A stretch of 64,000 bases of DNA from Reyranella humidisoli (GTDB lineage: Bacteria; Pseudomonadota; Alphaproteobacteria; Reyranellales; Reyranellaceae), in the NCBI RefSeq assembly GCF_019039055.1, contig NZ_JAHOPB010000003.1, forward strand, positions 186,001 to 250,000, written 5' to 3'. The position numbers and the translations under genes are program-made. Every line of letters begins with the position of its first letter. The stretch's first letter is position 1. Of the stretch, positions 41,345-49,224 are shown one piece after another. A model generated the notes under the pieces. The model searched no databases and was not told where the DNA came from. It saw only the letters and a program-made list of their open reading frames with translations.

Positions 41345-42174
41345 GATTCTCCGCAGGACCGGGAGACGAGGAGCGTGCAGGCCAGCAGGTCGGCGCAGCC
41401 GCCGGCCGACAGGTTCCGTTCGACGAAGTTGCGATGCAGCGCCTGTGCCTTTTCGAACCAGCCGTTCCCGCGGCAGCCACCGTCGGCCAGGAATCCCGCC
41501 GCCGCCTGGCGCACGAAAGATCCGGCCTCAAGGCCGCCGCGATAGAGAACAGTCGTATCGTCGACCGCCGCCATCAGCGTGAACAGTGTATCGATGCTGG
41601 CGGCATTGTCGTCGAGGCCGGCCTGCCGCGCCGCCCTATAAGCGGGGATGCCCGTCTCGAACACGCTGGGGAAGGCGAGGGCCGCTTCCCGGCGTGCACC
41701 GTCGCGGCCCGTGCGGCGGCGTACCTCGGCACCATGGCTGGTTGCGCCGTCCCGCGTGGCATGGGCCTGGAGGGAAGCGCCCCACGTATCCTGCAGTACC
41801 TCGCGGACGGCGATCGGCGTCACCTCCAACCCGAGCGCCTGCGTTCGCGCGAGGGCTGCAACCATGAGGCCGACCGAGAAGATGGCGCCGCGATGGGTGT
41901 TCACGCCGCCCGTGACAGCGAGCATCCCGCGTTCGGCCTCGATCCCGAGCGGCATGAGAGCGTGTTCGAAGCGCTCGGCGGCCCGGCCGGCGGCGGCGAG
42001 GGCTGCAAAGGGCTGCAGCAGGGAATCGGCCGACCGGCACATCAGGTCGAAGTCCATGTCGTCATGGGCACCGGTATCGACGGGACTGACGAGTCCGGGC
42101 TTCGGGTAAGCCCGCAATTCGTCGCGCATTGCCGCCACGGCGGCCCGGGCGAGAGCCTGGTCTTCCGGGCTCAT
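41296..42174 (-). CDS. mdcB: Triphosphoribosyl-dephospho-CoA synthase (malonate decarboxylase cofactor)
   Basis: A 292-residue CitG/MdcB-type enzyme that makes the precursor of the malonate decarboxylase prosthetic group from ATP and 3'-dephospho-CoA. AAVAAMRDELRAYPKPGLVSP, VDTGAHDDMDFDLMCRSA, GGVNTHRGAIFSVGLM, and IDTLFTLMAAVDDTTVLYRGG are hallmark blocks. The ATG at 42174 overlaps the MdcG stop (ATGA). It is the last visible gene of the mdc operon. Its 3' end overlaps the HAD gene. Confidence 0.93.
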   Translation of the reverse strand: MSPEDQALARAAVAAMRDELRAYPKPGLVSPVDTGAHDDMDFDLMCRSADSLLQPFAALAAAGRAAERFEHALMPLGIEAERGMLAVTGGVNTHRGAIFSVGLMVAALARTQALGLEVTPIAVREVLQDTWGASLQAHATRDGATSHGAEVRRRTGRDGARREAALAFPSVFETGIPAYRAARQAGLDDNAASIDTLFTLMAAVDDTTVLYRGGLEAGSFVRQAAAGFLADGGCRGNGWFEKAQALHRNFVERNLSAGGCADLLACTLLVSRSCGESQPQPASARSRLSGPR

Positions 42175-42806
42175 CGGTTCAGGCGCGCACGGGGCACGAG
42201 TTGCAGCGTATCGACCGACTTGAGCAACACCTCGTCCCGATCTTGCAGGATCTCGCGCCACTGGACCTCGCCGAGACCCGGGAAGGAGAGTTCGCCGTCG
42301 ATGCGGAAGGCGAGACCCTGCTCCTCTCGGGCGAGGAACACGGCGGCATGGTTGGCGGCCTCGAGGCCGGGGACGTCGATCACCACGTCGAGGTCCGAGC
42401 CCTCGTGTACGTGGCGCTCGCCAGTCAGGGCCTGCCACATCCAGCTCCCGTAGACGCGGATGTCGAGGCCGGCGCCCATCGCGGCCGCGCGCAGGCGGTC
42501 GAAAGAGTCGGCTCGCGCCTGCGCCGCGGGGCAGCGAGCGACCTCGGCGAGGGCGGGTGGGCGCGCCTGCCGGACGATGCGGCCCGCATCCGTCCAGGCC
42601 GCGACGCGGCGGGGCCTCAGTTCGGGATGAGCCGCCTCCGTGGTGCAGAATCCCAAGCCGACAGCGGCGCCCTCGTTGCGCCGCCGCGTCACGACGAAGG
42701 GGCGCTCCGCCCCGTGCCAGGCCACTGCCCGGGCACGGTCGTCCGGGGTTTCCGTCTCGGGGACCTGCGACAGCCAGACCAGCGTGTGGCGCCGGAGACC
42801 GGTCAT
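42171..42806 (-). CDS. mdcG: Malonate decarboxylase holo-ACP synthase (phosphoribosyl-dephospho-CoA transferase)
   Basis: A 211-residue nucleotidyltransferase-fold enzyme that attaches the prosthetic group to MdcC. RVYGSWMWQALTGERHVHEGSDLDVVID contains the G-S ... D-x-D catalytic pattern of the family. RRHTLVWL at the start and LLKS near the end are also typical. It starts four bases before the MdcE stop (ATGA overlap) and precedes mdcB. The order E-G-B is frequent in mdc operons. Confidence 0.92.
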   Translation of the reverse strand: MTGLRRHTLVWLSQVPETETPDDRARAVAWHGAERPFVVTRRRNEGAAVGLGFCTTEAAHPELRPRRVAAWTDAGRIVRQARPPALAEVARCPAAQARADSFDRLRAAAMGAGLDIRVYGSWMWQALTGERHVHEGSDLDVVIDVPGLEAANHAAVFLAREEQGLAFRIDGELSFPGLGEVQWREILQDRDEVLLKSVDTLQLVPRARLNR

Positions 42807-43543
42807 CGCGCCGATTCGGCGAGGACCTTCTTTCGGATGTCGAGGGCGAGCTTGCGGCCGCCGCGCTTCTTTCCGAGTTCCGCGCGATTGTCCTCGGAGG
42901 TCGCCGTAGCGATCGCCTGGGCAAGCTTGGCCTGCACGTCGTCCTTGGCCGACCAGACATCCTGGACCCCGCCCAGCAGCGCGAAGGGCGCGGCGCCGAA
43001 CTCCAGCGACGGCATGGTCTTCGAGAGCTTCTGAAGCACGGCCGCCGGGATCTTCGTCACCGCCGACATGGCGGCGATGGGCATCAGGCCGACGCTGGCC
43101 GAGTCGAGCGCATAGATGCGGTCGGCGAACATGCCGTAGCACAGGAAGGCGCCGCCGACGGCCTGGCCGGTTGCAACGGTGATGAGCTTGTGGCCCTTGC
43201 GCCGGGCCAGTTCGAGGCACGACAGGAGATGGCCGAAGTAGCTGGCGAGGCCCAGCATCTCAGCGACGCGATTGGGCTCCTGTCCGGCGCTGTCGACCAG
43301 CATGATGATCGGCGTCTTGGGCTGCTTCTCGATGCACTCGATCACGTGCGCGGCGAGGCGCAGCGCGGCGGCGTTGTCGATGTAGGTGCCGTCGCAGGTG
43401 CCGATGACGCAGACCTTGCCGCCGCCGACCGTGGCGTAACCGGTCAGCACCGACTTCTCGATCGCGATGCCCTTGGAGGAGGCGCCGAACAGGCGCGCCA
43501 GGACGGCGCGGGCAGACGGCTTCTTGGGAGTGGTCTTCTTCAT
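42803..43543 (-). CDS. mdcE: Malonate decarboxylase gamma subunit
   Basis: A 246-residue carboxyltransferase-fold subunit. VLTGYATVGGGKVCVIGTCDGTYID and PIIMLVDSAGQEPNRVAEML and GQAVGGAFLCYGMFADRIYAL have the crotonase-like oxyanion-hole features of MdcE. With MdcD it forms the malonyl-S-ACP decarboxylase. It begins 7 bases after the mdcD stop. Its C-terminus is rich in Lys/Arg. Sequence matches the family well over the entire length. Confidence 0.92.
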   Translation of the reverse strand: MKKTTPKKPSARAVLARLFGASSKGIAIEKSVLTGYATVGGGKVCVIGTCDGTYIDNAAALRLAAHVIECIEKQPKTPIIMLVDSAGQEPNRVAEMLGLASYFGHLLSCLELARRKGHKLITVATGQAVGGAFLCYGMFADRIYALDSASVGLMPIAAMSAVTKIPAAVLQKLSKTMPSLEFGAAPFALLGGVQDVWSAKDDVQAKLAQAIATATSEDNRAELGKKRGGRKLALDIRKKVLAESAR

Positions 43544-43549
43544 GGCCGG

Positions 43550-44425
43550 TTACTTCCCACGCTTTGCGAGGGCGGCGAATTCCGGCCCGGAGGCCAGTGA
43601 CGCAGCCCGGATGTCGCGCACGCCCATGCCTTTCCAGACGGCATCGGGATCGTTGGTCGTGCCGAACTTCTTCAGCCGCTTCTCCAGGTCCTTCTGGCGC
43701 GCCTTCACGGAGGCGAGGCTGACCGCGCTCGACTTGGTCAGCAGCCTGGCGATGGCGTCGCGCACGGCTTCGGGCGAGTCGTGCGCGAGTGCGTCGGCAT
43801 CGCCCAGGAGATACTTGGTCTTACCGCCGCTCGTCTTCCAGACCAGCGCGCGGTTGGCCGAGTCGTAGGCTTTCTTGCCCATCCACTTCTCGATGACAAT
43901 CGGACCCGAGATACCCAGGCGCCCGTGCTCGGTCATGATCCGGTAGTCGCAGCAGGTCGACAGGATGCCGATGCCGCCGTAGGCACCGATGTCGGTGGCG
44001 ATGACGGCGATGGTCGGGACCTTCAGGGCGCGGCATTCGAAGATGGCGCGCATCGTTTCGGCAATGGCGATCTCGCCGGACGAGCCTTCGTGCAGGCGCA
44101 CGCCGCCGCTCTCGATGATGAGGACACAGGGCACCTTGTCGCGCGCCGCGGCCTTGAACAGGCCCGTGAGCTTGGCGCCATGTATCTCGCCGACGGCCCC
44201 GCCGACGAACTGACCGACCTGAGCTGCCAGGTAGATCTTCTTGCCGCCGATCTTGGCGTGCCCGATCACGATGCCGTCGTCGAACGACACCGGGATGCCG
44301 AGCTGGGCGAGATAGGGGCTGGTGATACGTTCCGGCGGCGGCAGCAGCTCGACGAAGGAGCCCGCATCGGCGAGGCTCGCGATGCGCTGGCGCGCGGTCT
44401 GTTCGTGGAAAAGTACGCCGCTCAT
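43550..44425 (-). CDS. mdcD: Malonate decarboxylase beta subunit
   Basis: A 291-residue carboxyltransferase subunit. FHEQTARQRIASLADAGSF is the family's start; LIIESGGVRLHEGSSGEIAI and VIATDIGAYGGIGILSTCCD are the conserved core blocks. The segment LGISGPIVIEKWMGKKAYDSANRALVWKTSGGK is typical of MdcD. The ATG at 44425 overlaps the MdcC stop by four bases. It decarboxylates malonyl-S-ACP together with MdcE. Confidence 0.93.
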   Translation of the reverse strand: MSGVLFHEQTARQRIASLADAGSFVELLPPPERITSPYLAQLGIPVSFDDGIVIGHAKIGGKKIYLAAQVGQFVGGAVGEIHGAKLTGLFKAAARDKVPCVLIIESGGVRLHEGSSGEIAIAETMRAIFECRALKVPTIAVIATDIGAYGGIGILSTCCDYRIMTEHGRLGISGPIVIEKWMGKKAYDSANRALVWKTSGGKTKYLLGDADALAHDSPEAVRDAIARLLTKSSAVSLASVKARQKDLEKRLKKFGTTNDPDAVWKGMGVRDIRAASLASGPEFAALAKRGK

Positions 44426-44745
44426 TTGTCGCCCTTGGTCAGATGGTCGTAGGCCTGGCGCAGGCGGAGATTGACGAGCACGGGCGGAGCGCCCTGGTCG
44501 TTGATCGTGACCTTGGTGCCGCCGGCGGGATAGTGGTGGGCGAAGTCGGCGAGGGCCGCGAGCCACGACGCCTTGTAGCCCGGGATCGAGGTCTCGACGT
44601 GGCACTGCATCGTGTCCGTGGGCCTGCCACCGCGCTCGACCAGCACTTCGAGATTGCCGGAACCCACCACGCCGGCGAGCGCCCATGGCTTGGCCGTCTT
44701 CGAGGGCAAGGGCTTCGACGGGAAAGCCTTGGCGAACTTTTCCAT
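44422..44745 (-). CDS. mdcC: Malonate decarboxylase delta subunit (acyl-carrier protein)
   Basis: A 107-residue acyl-carrier subunit that carries the 2'-(5''-phosphoribosyl)-3'-dephospho-CoA group. ALAGVVGSGNLEVLVERGG contains the Ser (SGNLEVL) to which the cofactor is attached. HVETSIPGYKASWLAALADF and NLRLRQAYDHL complete the pattern. It lies 11 bases after mdcA and overlaps mdcD. Its short length is normal for MdcC. Confidence 0.94.
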   Translation of the reverse strand: MEKFAKAFPSKPLPSKTAKPWALAGVVGSGNLEVLVERGGRPTDTMQCHVETSIPGYKASWLAALADFAHHYPAGGTKVTINDQGAPPVLVNLRLRQAYDHLTKGDK

Positions 44746-44756
44746 GGTGACGGGTC

Positions 44757-46406
44757 CTACCAGTCGACGAATTGCGAGGGCGGGTCGTAGAGGCCGTTGG
44801 ACCAGCGGACGAGGCCCTTGATGTCCTGCGCGGCCAGAAGGCTGCGGCTCGCCTCGGAAGGGCGCACGCCGACATCCTCGGGCAACTGGACGATGCCGCG
44901 GGCCCGAAGGTCCTCGGTCTCGCGCTTCTTGCGCTTCAGGCCGACCGGCGTGTAGCCGGCAACCGCGCGAATCGCCGCCTGGCGCTCGGCGATGGAGCGG
45001 CAGGCCGCGAGGTTCGCGATGCCTTCCTCGGTAACGACATGGGTGACGTCGTCGCCGTAGATCATCACCGGCGTAACACCATGCAGTGCCTTGCGGATGC
45101 TCGGGTCCGTCGCGTCGAGTTCCTCGACGAAGGTCGGCACGCGGCCGGCCTGGAACGTCTCGACCATCTGGACCACGAGCTTGCGGCCGGGCGGCGAGCC
45201 GGGGCCGGGGTTGGCTTCCGCGCCGGCCTTGAGCCACGCCTTCGTCGGATGGCGGCGGCCTGTCGGCTGGCAACCCATGTTGGGCGCGCCTCCGAAGCCC
45301 GTGATGCGGTTCTTGGAAACCGTCGAGGAGTTGCCGTTGATGTCGATCTGCAGCGACGCGCCGATGAACATGTCGAGTGCGTAATGGCCGGCGAGCTGGC
45401 CCATGGCGCGATTGGAATGGAAGCTACCGTCGCGGCCCGTGAAGAACACGTCCGAGCGAGCGGCGGTGTAGCGCTCCATGCCGACCTCGCCGCCGACGGC
45501 GAAGACGCTCTCGACCCAGCCGGACTCGATCGCGGGGATCATGGTCGGCAGGGGGTTGACCATCCAGTACTTGCAGATCTTGCCCTTGAGACCGAGCCGC
45601 TCGCCGTAGGTCGGCAGCAGCAGCTCGATCGCCGCGGTGTTGAAGCCGACGCCGTGGTTCAGCGACTGCACCTCGTATTTCTCGTAGATGCCGCGCAGCG
45701 CGACCATGGCCATCAGCACCTGCACGTCGGTGATGGCGGCGGGATCGCGCGTGAACAGCGCCTGCAGGTGCATCGGGTAGGGGGCTTCGACCACGAGATC
45801 GACCTGGTCAGCCGGGATGTCGATGCGGGGCAGCTTGTCGACGATCTCGTTGACCTGGGCGAAGACGATGCCGTCGGAGAAGGCCGTCGGCTCGACGATC
45901 GCGGGCGTCTCTTCGGTGTTGGCCGCGAGGAACAGGTTGCCCTTGCGGTCGGCCTGCGCGGCGGCGATCAGCGCGACCCGCGGCGTGAGGTCGATGTAAT
46001 AGCGCGCGTAGAGTTCGTTGTAGGTATGGATGGCGCCGACGGGGAATTTCTTCGCCTTGACGAGGTCGGCGACGGCGCCTCCCTGCGGGCCGGCGTAGCA
46101 GAAGTCGACCTGCTTGATCATGCCCTTCTTGAAGAGCTCGATATGGGCCGGCAGCGTGATGCAGGACATCACGAGATGGATGTCGCGCAGGTCCTTCTTT
46201 TCCAGCGTTGCGAGCTGGTTGGCGAGGAAATCCGCCTGCTTCTGGTTGTCGCCTTCGAGGCAGAGGATGTCGCCGGGCTCGATGATGCGCCGGAGGATTT
46301 CGGGCACCTTGTCGGGGCTCACGAACTTGCCGCGGGCCAGCTTGCCGACGCGCTCGATCCGCTGGGCCTTGTTCTGGCGGCGCGACGCCGATTTTGCAGT
46401 GATCAT
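44757..46406 (-). CDS. mdcA: Malonate decarboxylase alpha subunit
   Basis: A 549-residue CoA-transferase-type subunit that exchanges acetyl for malonyl on the carrier protein. EPGDILCLEGDNQKQADFLA near residue 48, SFHSNRAMGQLAGHYALDMF and ITGFGGAPNMGC are conserved blocks of MdcA. The length is the family norm. The ATG at 46406 is preferred because longer frames would extend into the divergent promoter. It is the first gene of the mdcA-C-D-E-G-B operon and is divergent from the cupin gene. Confidence 0.94.
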   Translation of the reverse strand: MITAKSASRRQNKAQRIERVGKLARGKFVSPDKVPEILRRIIEPGDILCLEGDNQKQADFLANQLATLEKKDLRDIHLVMSCITLPAHIELFKKGMIKQVDFCYAGPQGGAVADLVKAKKFPVGAIHTYNELYARYYIDLTPRVALIAAAQADRKGNLFLAANTEETPAIVEPTAFSDGIVFAQVNEIVDKLPRIDIPADQVDLVVEAPYPMHLQALFTRDPAAITDVQVLMAMVALRGIYEKYEVQSLNHGVGFNTAAIELLLPTYGERLGLKGKICKYWMVNPLPTMIPAIESGWVESVFAVGGEVGMERYTAARSDVFFTGRDGSFHSNRAMGQLAGHYALDMFIGASLQIDINGNSSTVSKNRITGFGGAPNMGCQPTGRRHPTKAWLKAGAEANPGPGSPPGRKLVVQMVETFQAGRVPTFVEELDATDPSIRKALHGVTPVMIYGDDVTHVVTEEGIANLAACRSIAERQAAIRAVAGYTPVGLKRKKRETEDLRARGIVQLPEDVGVRPSEASRSLLAAQDIKGLVRWSNGLYDPPSQFVDW

Positions 46407-46447
46407 GTTATCTTTTTCGTCTATCCGTTGCTGTCGGTCAATGCCCG

Positions 46448-46464
46448 GACCCAGCATCTGGGTC
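46448..46464. promoter_or_regulatory. Short perfect inverted repeat between mdcA and the cupin gene
   Basis: GACCCAG and CTGGGTC, seven bases each, flank a three-base centre (46448-46464) in the divergent gap. It lies about 42 bases upstream of the mdcA start and could be an operator for the malonate system or the cupin gene. No regulator (mdcR) is visible in the window. Confidence 0.35.
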
Positions 46465-46516
46465 GATACTGCGGCGGACGGTTTTTGCATTCAAAGGAAG
46501 CGTGGTAGAGCGAAGT

Positions 46517-46846
46517 ATGTTGATGTTTGAGATACCCTTCGGCACGACCGACTGGGACAGCGTCGAGCGCACCGAGCATCCGGGCGAGACCGGCAAGGCT
46601 TTCTGGCGGACCCGGACGTTCAACAACATCCGTGTGCGGATGGTCGAATACACGCCAGGCTACCTCGCCGATCACTGGTGCCAGAAGGGGCATATCCTCC
46701 TGGTGCTCGAGGGCGCGCTTTCGACGGAACTGGCCGACGGCACCACGGTGGAGCTGAAGCAGGGCCAGAGCTACCAGGTCGCCGACAACACGCTCGGCCA
46801 TCGCTCGCGCACGGAAGCGGGCGCCAAACTCTTCATAGTGGACTGA
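46517..46846 (+). CDS. DHCW-motif cupin-fold protein
   Basis: A 109-residue single-domain cupin. YLADHWCQKGHILLVLEGAL contains the D-H-W-C segment for which this family is named, with metal ligand candidates His and the second His in NTLGHRSRTEAGAKLF. Two ATG codons (46517 and 46523) are close; the first is used here. It is followed one base later by the 3-hydroxyisobutyrate-dehydrogenase-like gene and is divergent from the mdc operon. Function is unknown. Confidence 0.78.
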   Translation: MLMFEIPFGTTDWDSVERTEHPGETGKAFWRTRTFNNIRVRMVEYTPGYLADHWCQKGHILLVLEGALSTELADGTTVELKQGQSYQVADNTLGHRSRTEAGAKLFIVD

Positions 46847-46847
46847 C

Positions 46848-47735
46848 ATGACGGACCTGATCGGATTTATCGGCGTCGGTACGATGGGCGAACCCATGTG
46901 CCGCAACCTCGCGCGCAAGAGCGGCATGACCGTCCTGGCTGCCGATCGCGACGAGGCGCCCCTGAAGCGGCTTGCCGCCGACGGCGTGAAGGCGGCCTCG
47001 GTCGAGGAGATCGGCGATACCTGCCGCACGATTTTCCTCTCCCTGCCGGGCGGCAAGGAAGTCGAGCAGGTCTGCATGGGACCCAACGGCCTCATCTCGA
47101 AAGCCAAGCTCGGCTGGACCGTGATCGATCTCAGCACCGCACCGCCAGTGCTGGCTCGCCGGCTCTACGAGGAGTTCCAGGGCAAAGCCTCGGCCTTCGC
47201 CGATGCGCCGGTCGCGCGGACGCGACAGGCCGCGATCGATGGGACGCTCTCCATCATGGTGGGGGCCACGACGCCCACCTTCGAACGGATCGAGCCTCTG
47301 CTGCGCCACATGGCGAGCGAGGTCACGCATTGCGGCGAAGTCGGCGCCGGGCAGACCGTCAAGATCCTGAACAACATGATCCTGTTCCAGACGGTGGTGG
47401 CGCTGGCCGAGGGCCTTTCGATCGCGCGCGCAAACGGCGTGGACGGCAAGGTCCTGTTCGAGACCCTTACCAAGGGCTCGGCGGATTCCTTCGCGTTGCG
47501 CAATCACGGCATGAAGGCGCTGCTGCCGGCGGTATTTCCCGAAAGGGCCTTCTCGACGAAATACGCGCTGAAGGACCTGAGCTACGCCATCGACATGGCG
47601 GAACAGGCGAAGATTCCGGCGCTCGGCGCCGACGTTGCCCGCGAGGTGATGGAGCGCGCCGTCGAACTGGGACATGGCGAGGAATACTGGCCCGTCCTGC
47701 TCAAGGCCATCGAGGATGCGACCGGCAAGGCGTAG
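46848..47735 (+). CDS. NAD(P)-dependent beta-hydroxyacid dehydrogenase (3-hydroxyisobutyrate/6-phosphogluconate dehydrogenase family)
   Basis: A 295-residue dehydrogenase. The Rossmann motif is IGFIGVGTMGEPMCRNL, and the substrate-binding SxxR-like region and the catalytic Lys in AGQTVKILNNMILFQT are in place. The C-terminal helical domain runs from about residue 170. Enzymes of this kind oxidise 3-hydroxyisobutyrate, tartronate semialdehyde or related acids. It starts one base after the cupin stop. With the divergent malonate operon it may process a 3-carbon acid, which is only inference. Confidence 0.86.
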   Translation: MTDLIGFIGVGTMGEPMCRNLARKSGMTVLAADRDEAPLKRLAADGVKAASVEEIGDTCRTIFLSLPGGKEVEQVCMGPNGLISKAKLGWTVIDLSTAPPVLARRLYEEFQGKASAFADAPVARTRQAAIDGTLSIMVGATTPTFERIEPLLRHMASEVTHCGEVGAGQTVKILNNMILFQTVVALAEGLSIARANGVDGKVLFETLTKGSADSFALRNHGMKALLPAVFPERAFSTKYALKDLSYAIDMAEQAKIPALGADVAREVMERAVELGHGEEYWPVLLKAIEDATGKA

Positions 47736-47746
47736 ATCGGGAGGGG

Positions 47747-48787
47747 TCAGATCCGAAAACGAAAGCTGGCCCGCGTACCCTCGACGCCCGTGTCGTATTC
47801 GACCTTGGACTGGAGATTGGCCGCCATCGCCGTGACGACGCGCGTGCCCAGGCCCGTGCCCTGCGTCGTGCCGGTGCCCTTCCAGCCCACGCCGTCGTCC
47901 TCGACCGCAAGCGACACAGTGTCCTCGCCGACCTTCTGCAGGATGACGCGGATCTCGCCGCGCATGCCGGCGGGGTAGGCGTACTTGTAGGCATTGGTCA
48001 GCAGTTCGGTGACGATGACGCCGATCGACACCGCCTTGTCGGTGGGGACGCGGATGTCGGCGTCGGCATGCAGGGCCACGACGTTCTTCTTGTCGGCGGC
48101 GTCGATGGCCGCGCTCAACTCGTCGACCAGGCTCATCAGATAGGAACCCAGCTCGACGATGCGCACGTCCGACGAGGTATAGAGGCGGCGGTGGATGCCG
48201 GCGACCGCCATGATGCGCGCCTGCATTTCCTGCAGCGCGCTGCGGGCGGCTTCGTCTTGCACTGCGTTGGCCTGAAGGCGGGCGAGAGAAGCGACCAGCG
48301 CCAGCGAGTTGGCGACACGATGATTGACTTCGTGCAGCAGCAGCTCGGCGCGGTCGCGTTCCTCGCGGATGGTGCGCTGCGCTTCCTCCGCCTCGGCCTT
48401 CATCCGCTGCTGCTGCAGGGCCGACCGGATCGCCGCGCCCAGAAGCTCGCGGAAGTGTCCCTGAACGTCCTTCCAGACATAGTCGGCGGCGCCGGCCTTG
48501 AGGGCCGCGACCGCGACACGTGCGTCTTCCGAACCCGTGACATAGACCACCGGCAAGTCGACCGTGACGCGCTGGATCCGGGCCAGCACGTCGAGGCCGG
48601 TTTCGTTGGTCAGGTTGTGATCGAGTGCGATGGCGTCGAATTTCTCGGCTTCGAGAAGCTTCAGCCCTTCCTCGCCCGAGCCGACGTGATGGATCGAGAT
48701 TCCGTGCGGCGCCAGCGCGCGCTCCACCAGCCGGCCGATACCCGCATCGTCGTCGATGTAGAGGACCCGGACCTGCTCCATCGTCAC
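47747..48787 (-). CDS. Hybrid response regulator / HWE-type histidine kinase
   Basis: A 346-residue soluble signalling protein. An N-terminal receiver (residues 6-120) has acidic Asp12-14, phosphoacceptor Asp56 (ALDHN) and Lys106. A HisKA_2 domain follows with His156 in EVNHRVANSLAL, then an ATPase domain with ELLTNAYKYAYPAG (N box) and GVGWKGTGTTQGTGLGTRVV (G box). It starts at a GTG (48787) overlapping the receiver gene's stop; an internal ATG lies six bases downstream. It receives phosphate from the CHASE3 kinase or its receiver and passes a signal on; no DNA-binding domain is present. Confidence 0.87.
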   Translation of the reverse strand: MTMEQVRVLYIDDDAGIGRLVERALAPHGISIHHVGSGEEGLKLLEAEKFDAIALDHNLTNETGLDVLARIQRVTVDLPVVYVTGSEDARVAVAALKAGAADYVWKDVQGHFRELLGAAIRSALQQQRMKAEAEEAQRTIREERDRAELLLHEVNHRVANSLALVASLARLQANAVQDEAARSALQEMQARIMAVAGIHRRLYTSSDVRIVELGSYLMSLVDELSAAIDAADKKNVVALHADADIRVPTDKAVSIGVIVTELLTNAYKYAYPAGMRGEIRVILQKVGEDTVSLAVEDDGVGWKGTGTTQGTGLGTRVVTAMAANLQSKVEYDTGVEGTRASFRFRI

Positions 48788-49224
48788 TCGGTTGCCGGAA
48801 CCTGCATCACGGACAGGAAGAGACCGAGTTGCTGGATGGCATTGGCGAAGCTCTCGTAGTTCACCGGCTTGGTGATATAGACGTTGGCGCCGAGATCGTA
48901 GCAGCGCTTGATCTCGCGCTGGTCATCGGTCGTCGTGAGCACGATGACAGGCGAACGCTTGAGGTGCGGGTTCGACTTGACCTTCGCCAGGATGTCGACG
49001 CCCGTCATGTCGGGGAGGTTGAGGTCCAGCAGGATCAGCAGCGAGCGCGCGCTGCTTTCCTCGCCGCTGCCGTCGGCGCCCAGCAGATAGGTGAGCGCGG
49101 ACGTGCCGTCCCTGAAGGCGACGATCTCGTTGTTGACTCCGGCGCGACGGATGTTGCGCTCGATCAGTCTTGCATGGCCTTCGTCGTCTTCGACCATGAC
49201 GATGGAAACGGGCTTCGCGTTCAT
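48784..49224 (-). CDS. Single-domain response regulator (Rcp1/CheY-like)
   Basis: A 146-residue stand-alone receiver. IVMVEDDEGHARL has the acidic pair, Asp67 lies in LLDLNLPDMTG, and Lys119 in YITKPV, completing the active site. The ATSALTYL/RCYDLGAN pattern is that of Rcp1-type receivers paired with phytochrome or CHASE-type kinases. It overlaps the kinase stop upstream and the hybrid kinase start downstream, each by four bases, so the three genes form one unit. Confidence 0.92.
   Translation of the reverse strand: MNAKPVSIVMVEDDEGHARLIERNIRRAGVNNEIVAFRDGTSALTYLLGADGSGEESSARSLLILLDLNLPDMTGVDILAKVKSNPHLKRSPVIVLTTTDDQREIKRCYDLGANVYITKPVNYESFANAIQQLGLFLSVMQVPATE

Noticed and set aside
44772..46508. 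A 578-codon plus-strand frame across mdcA
   Set aside because: It lies antisense to the well-conserved MdcA and shows no domain; compositional artefact.
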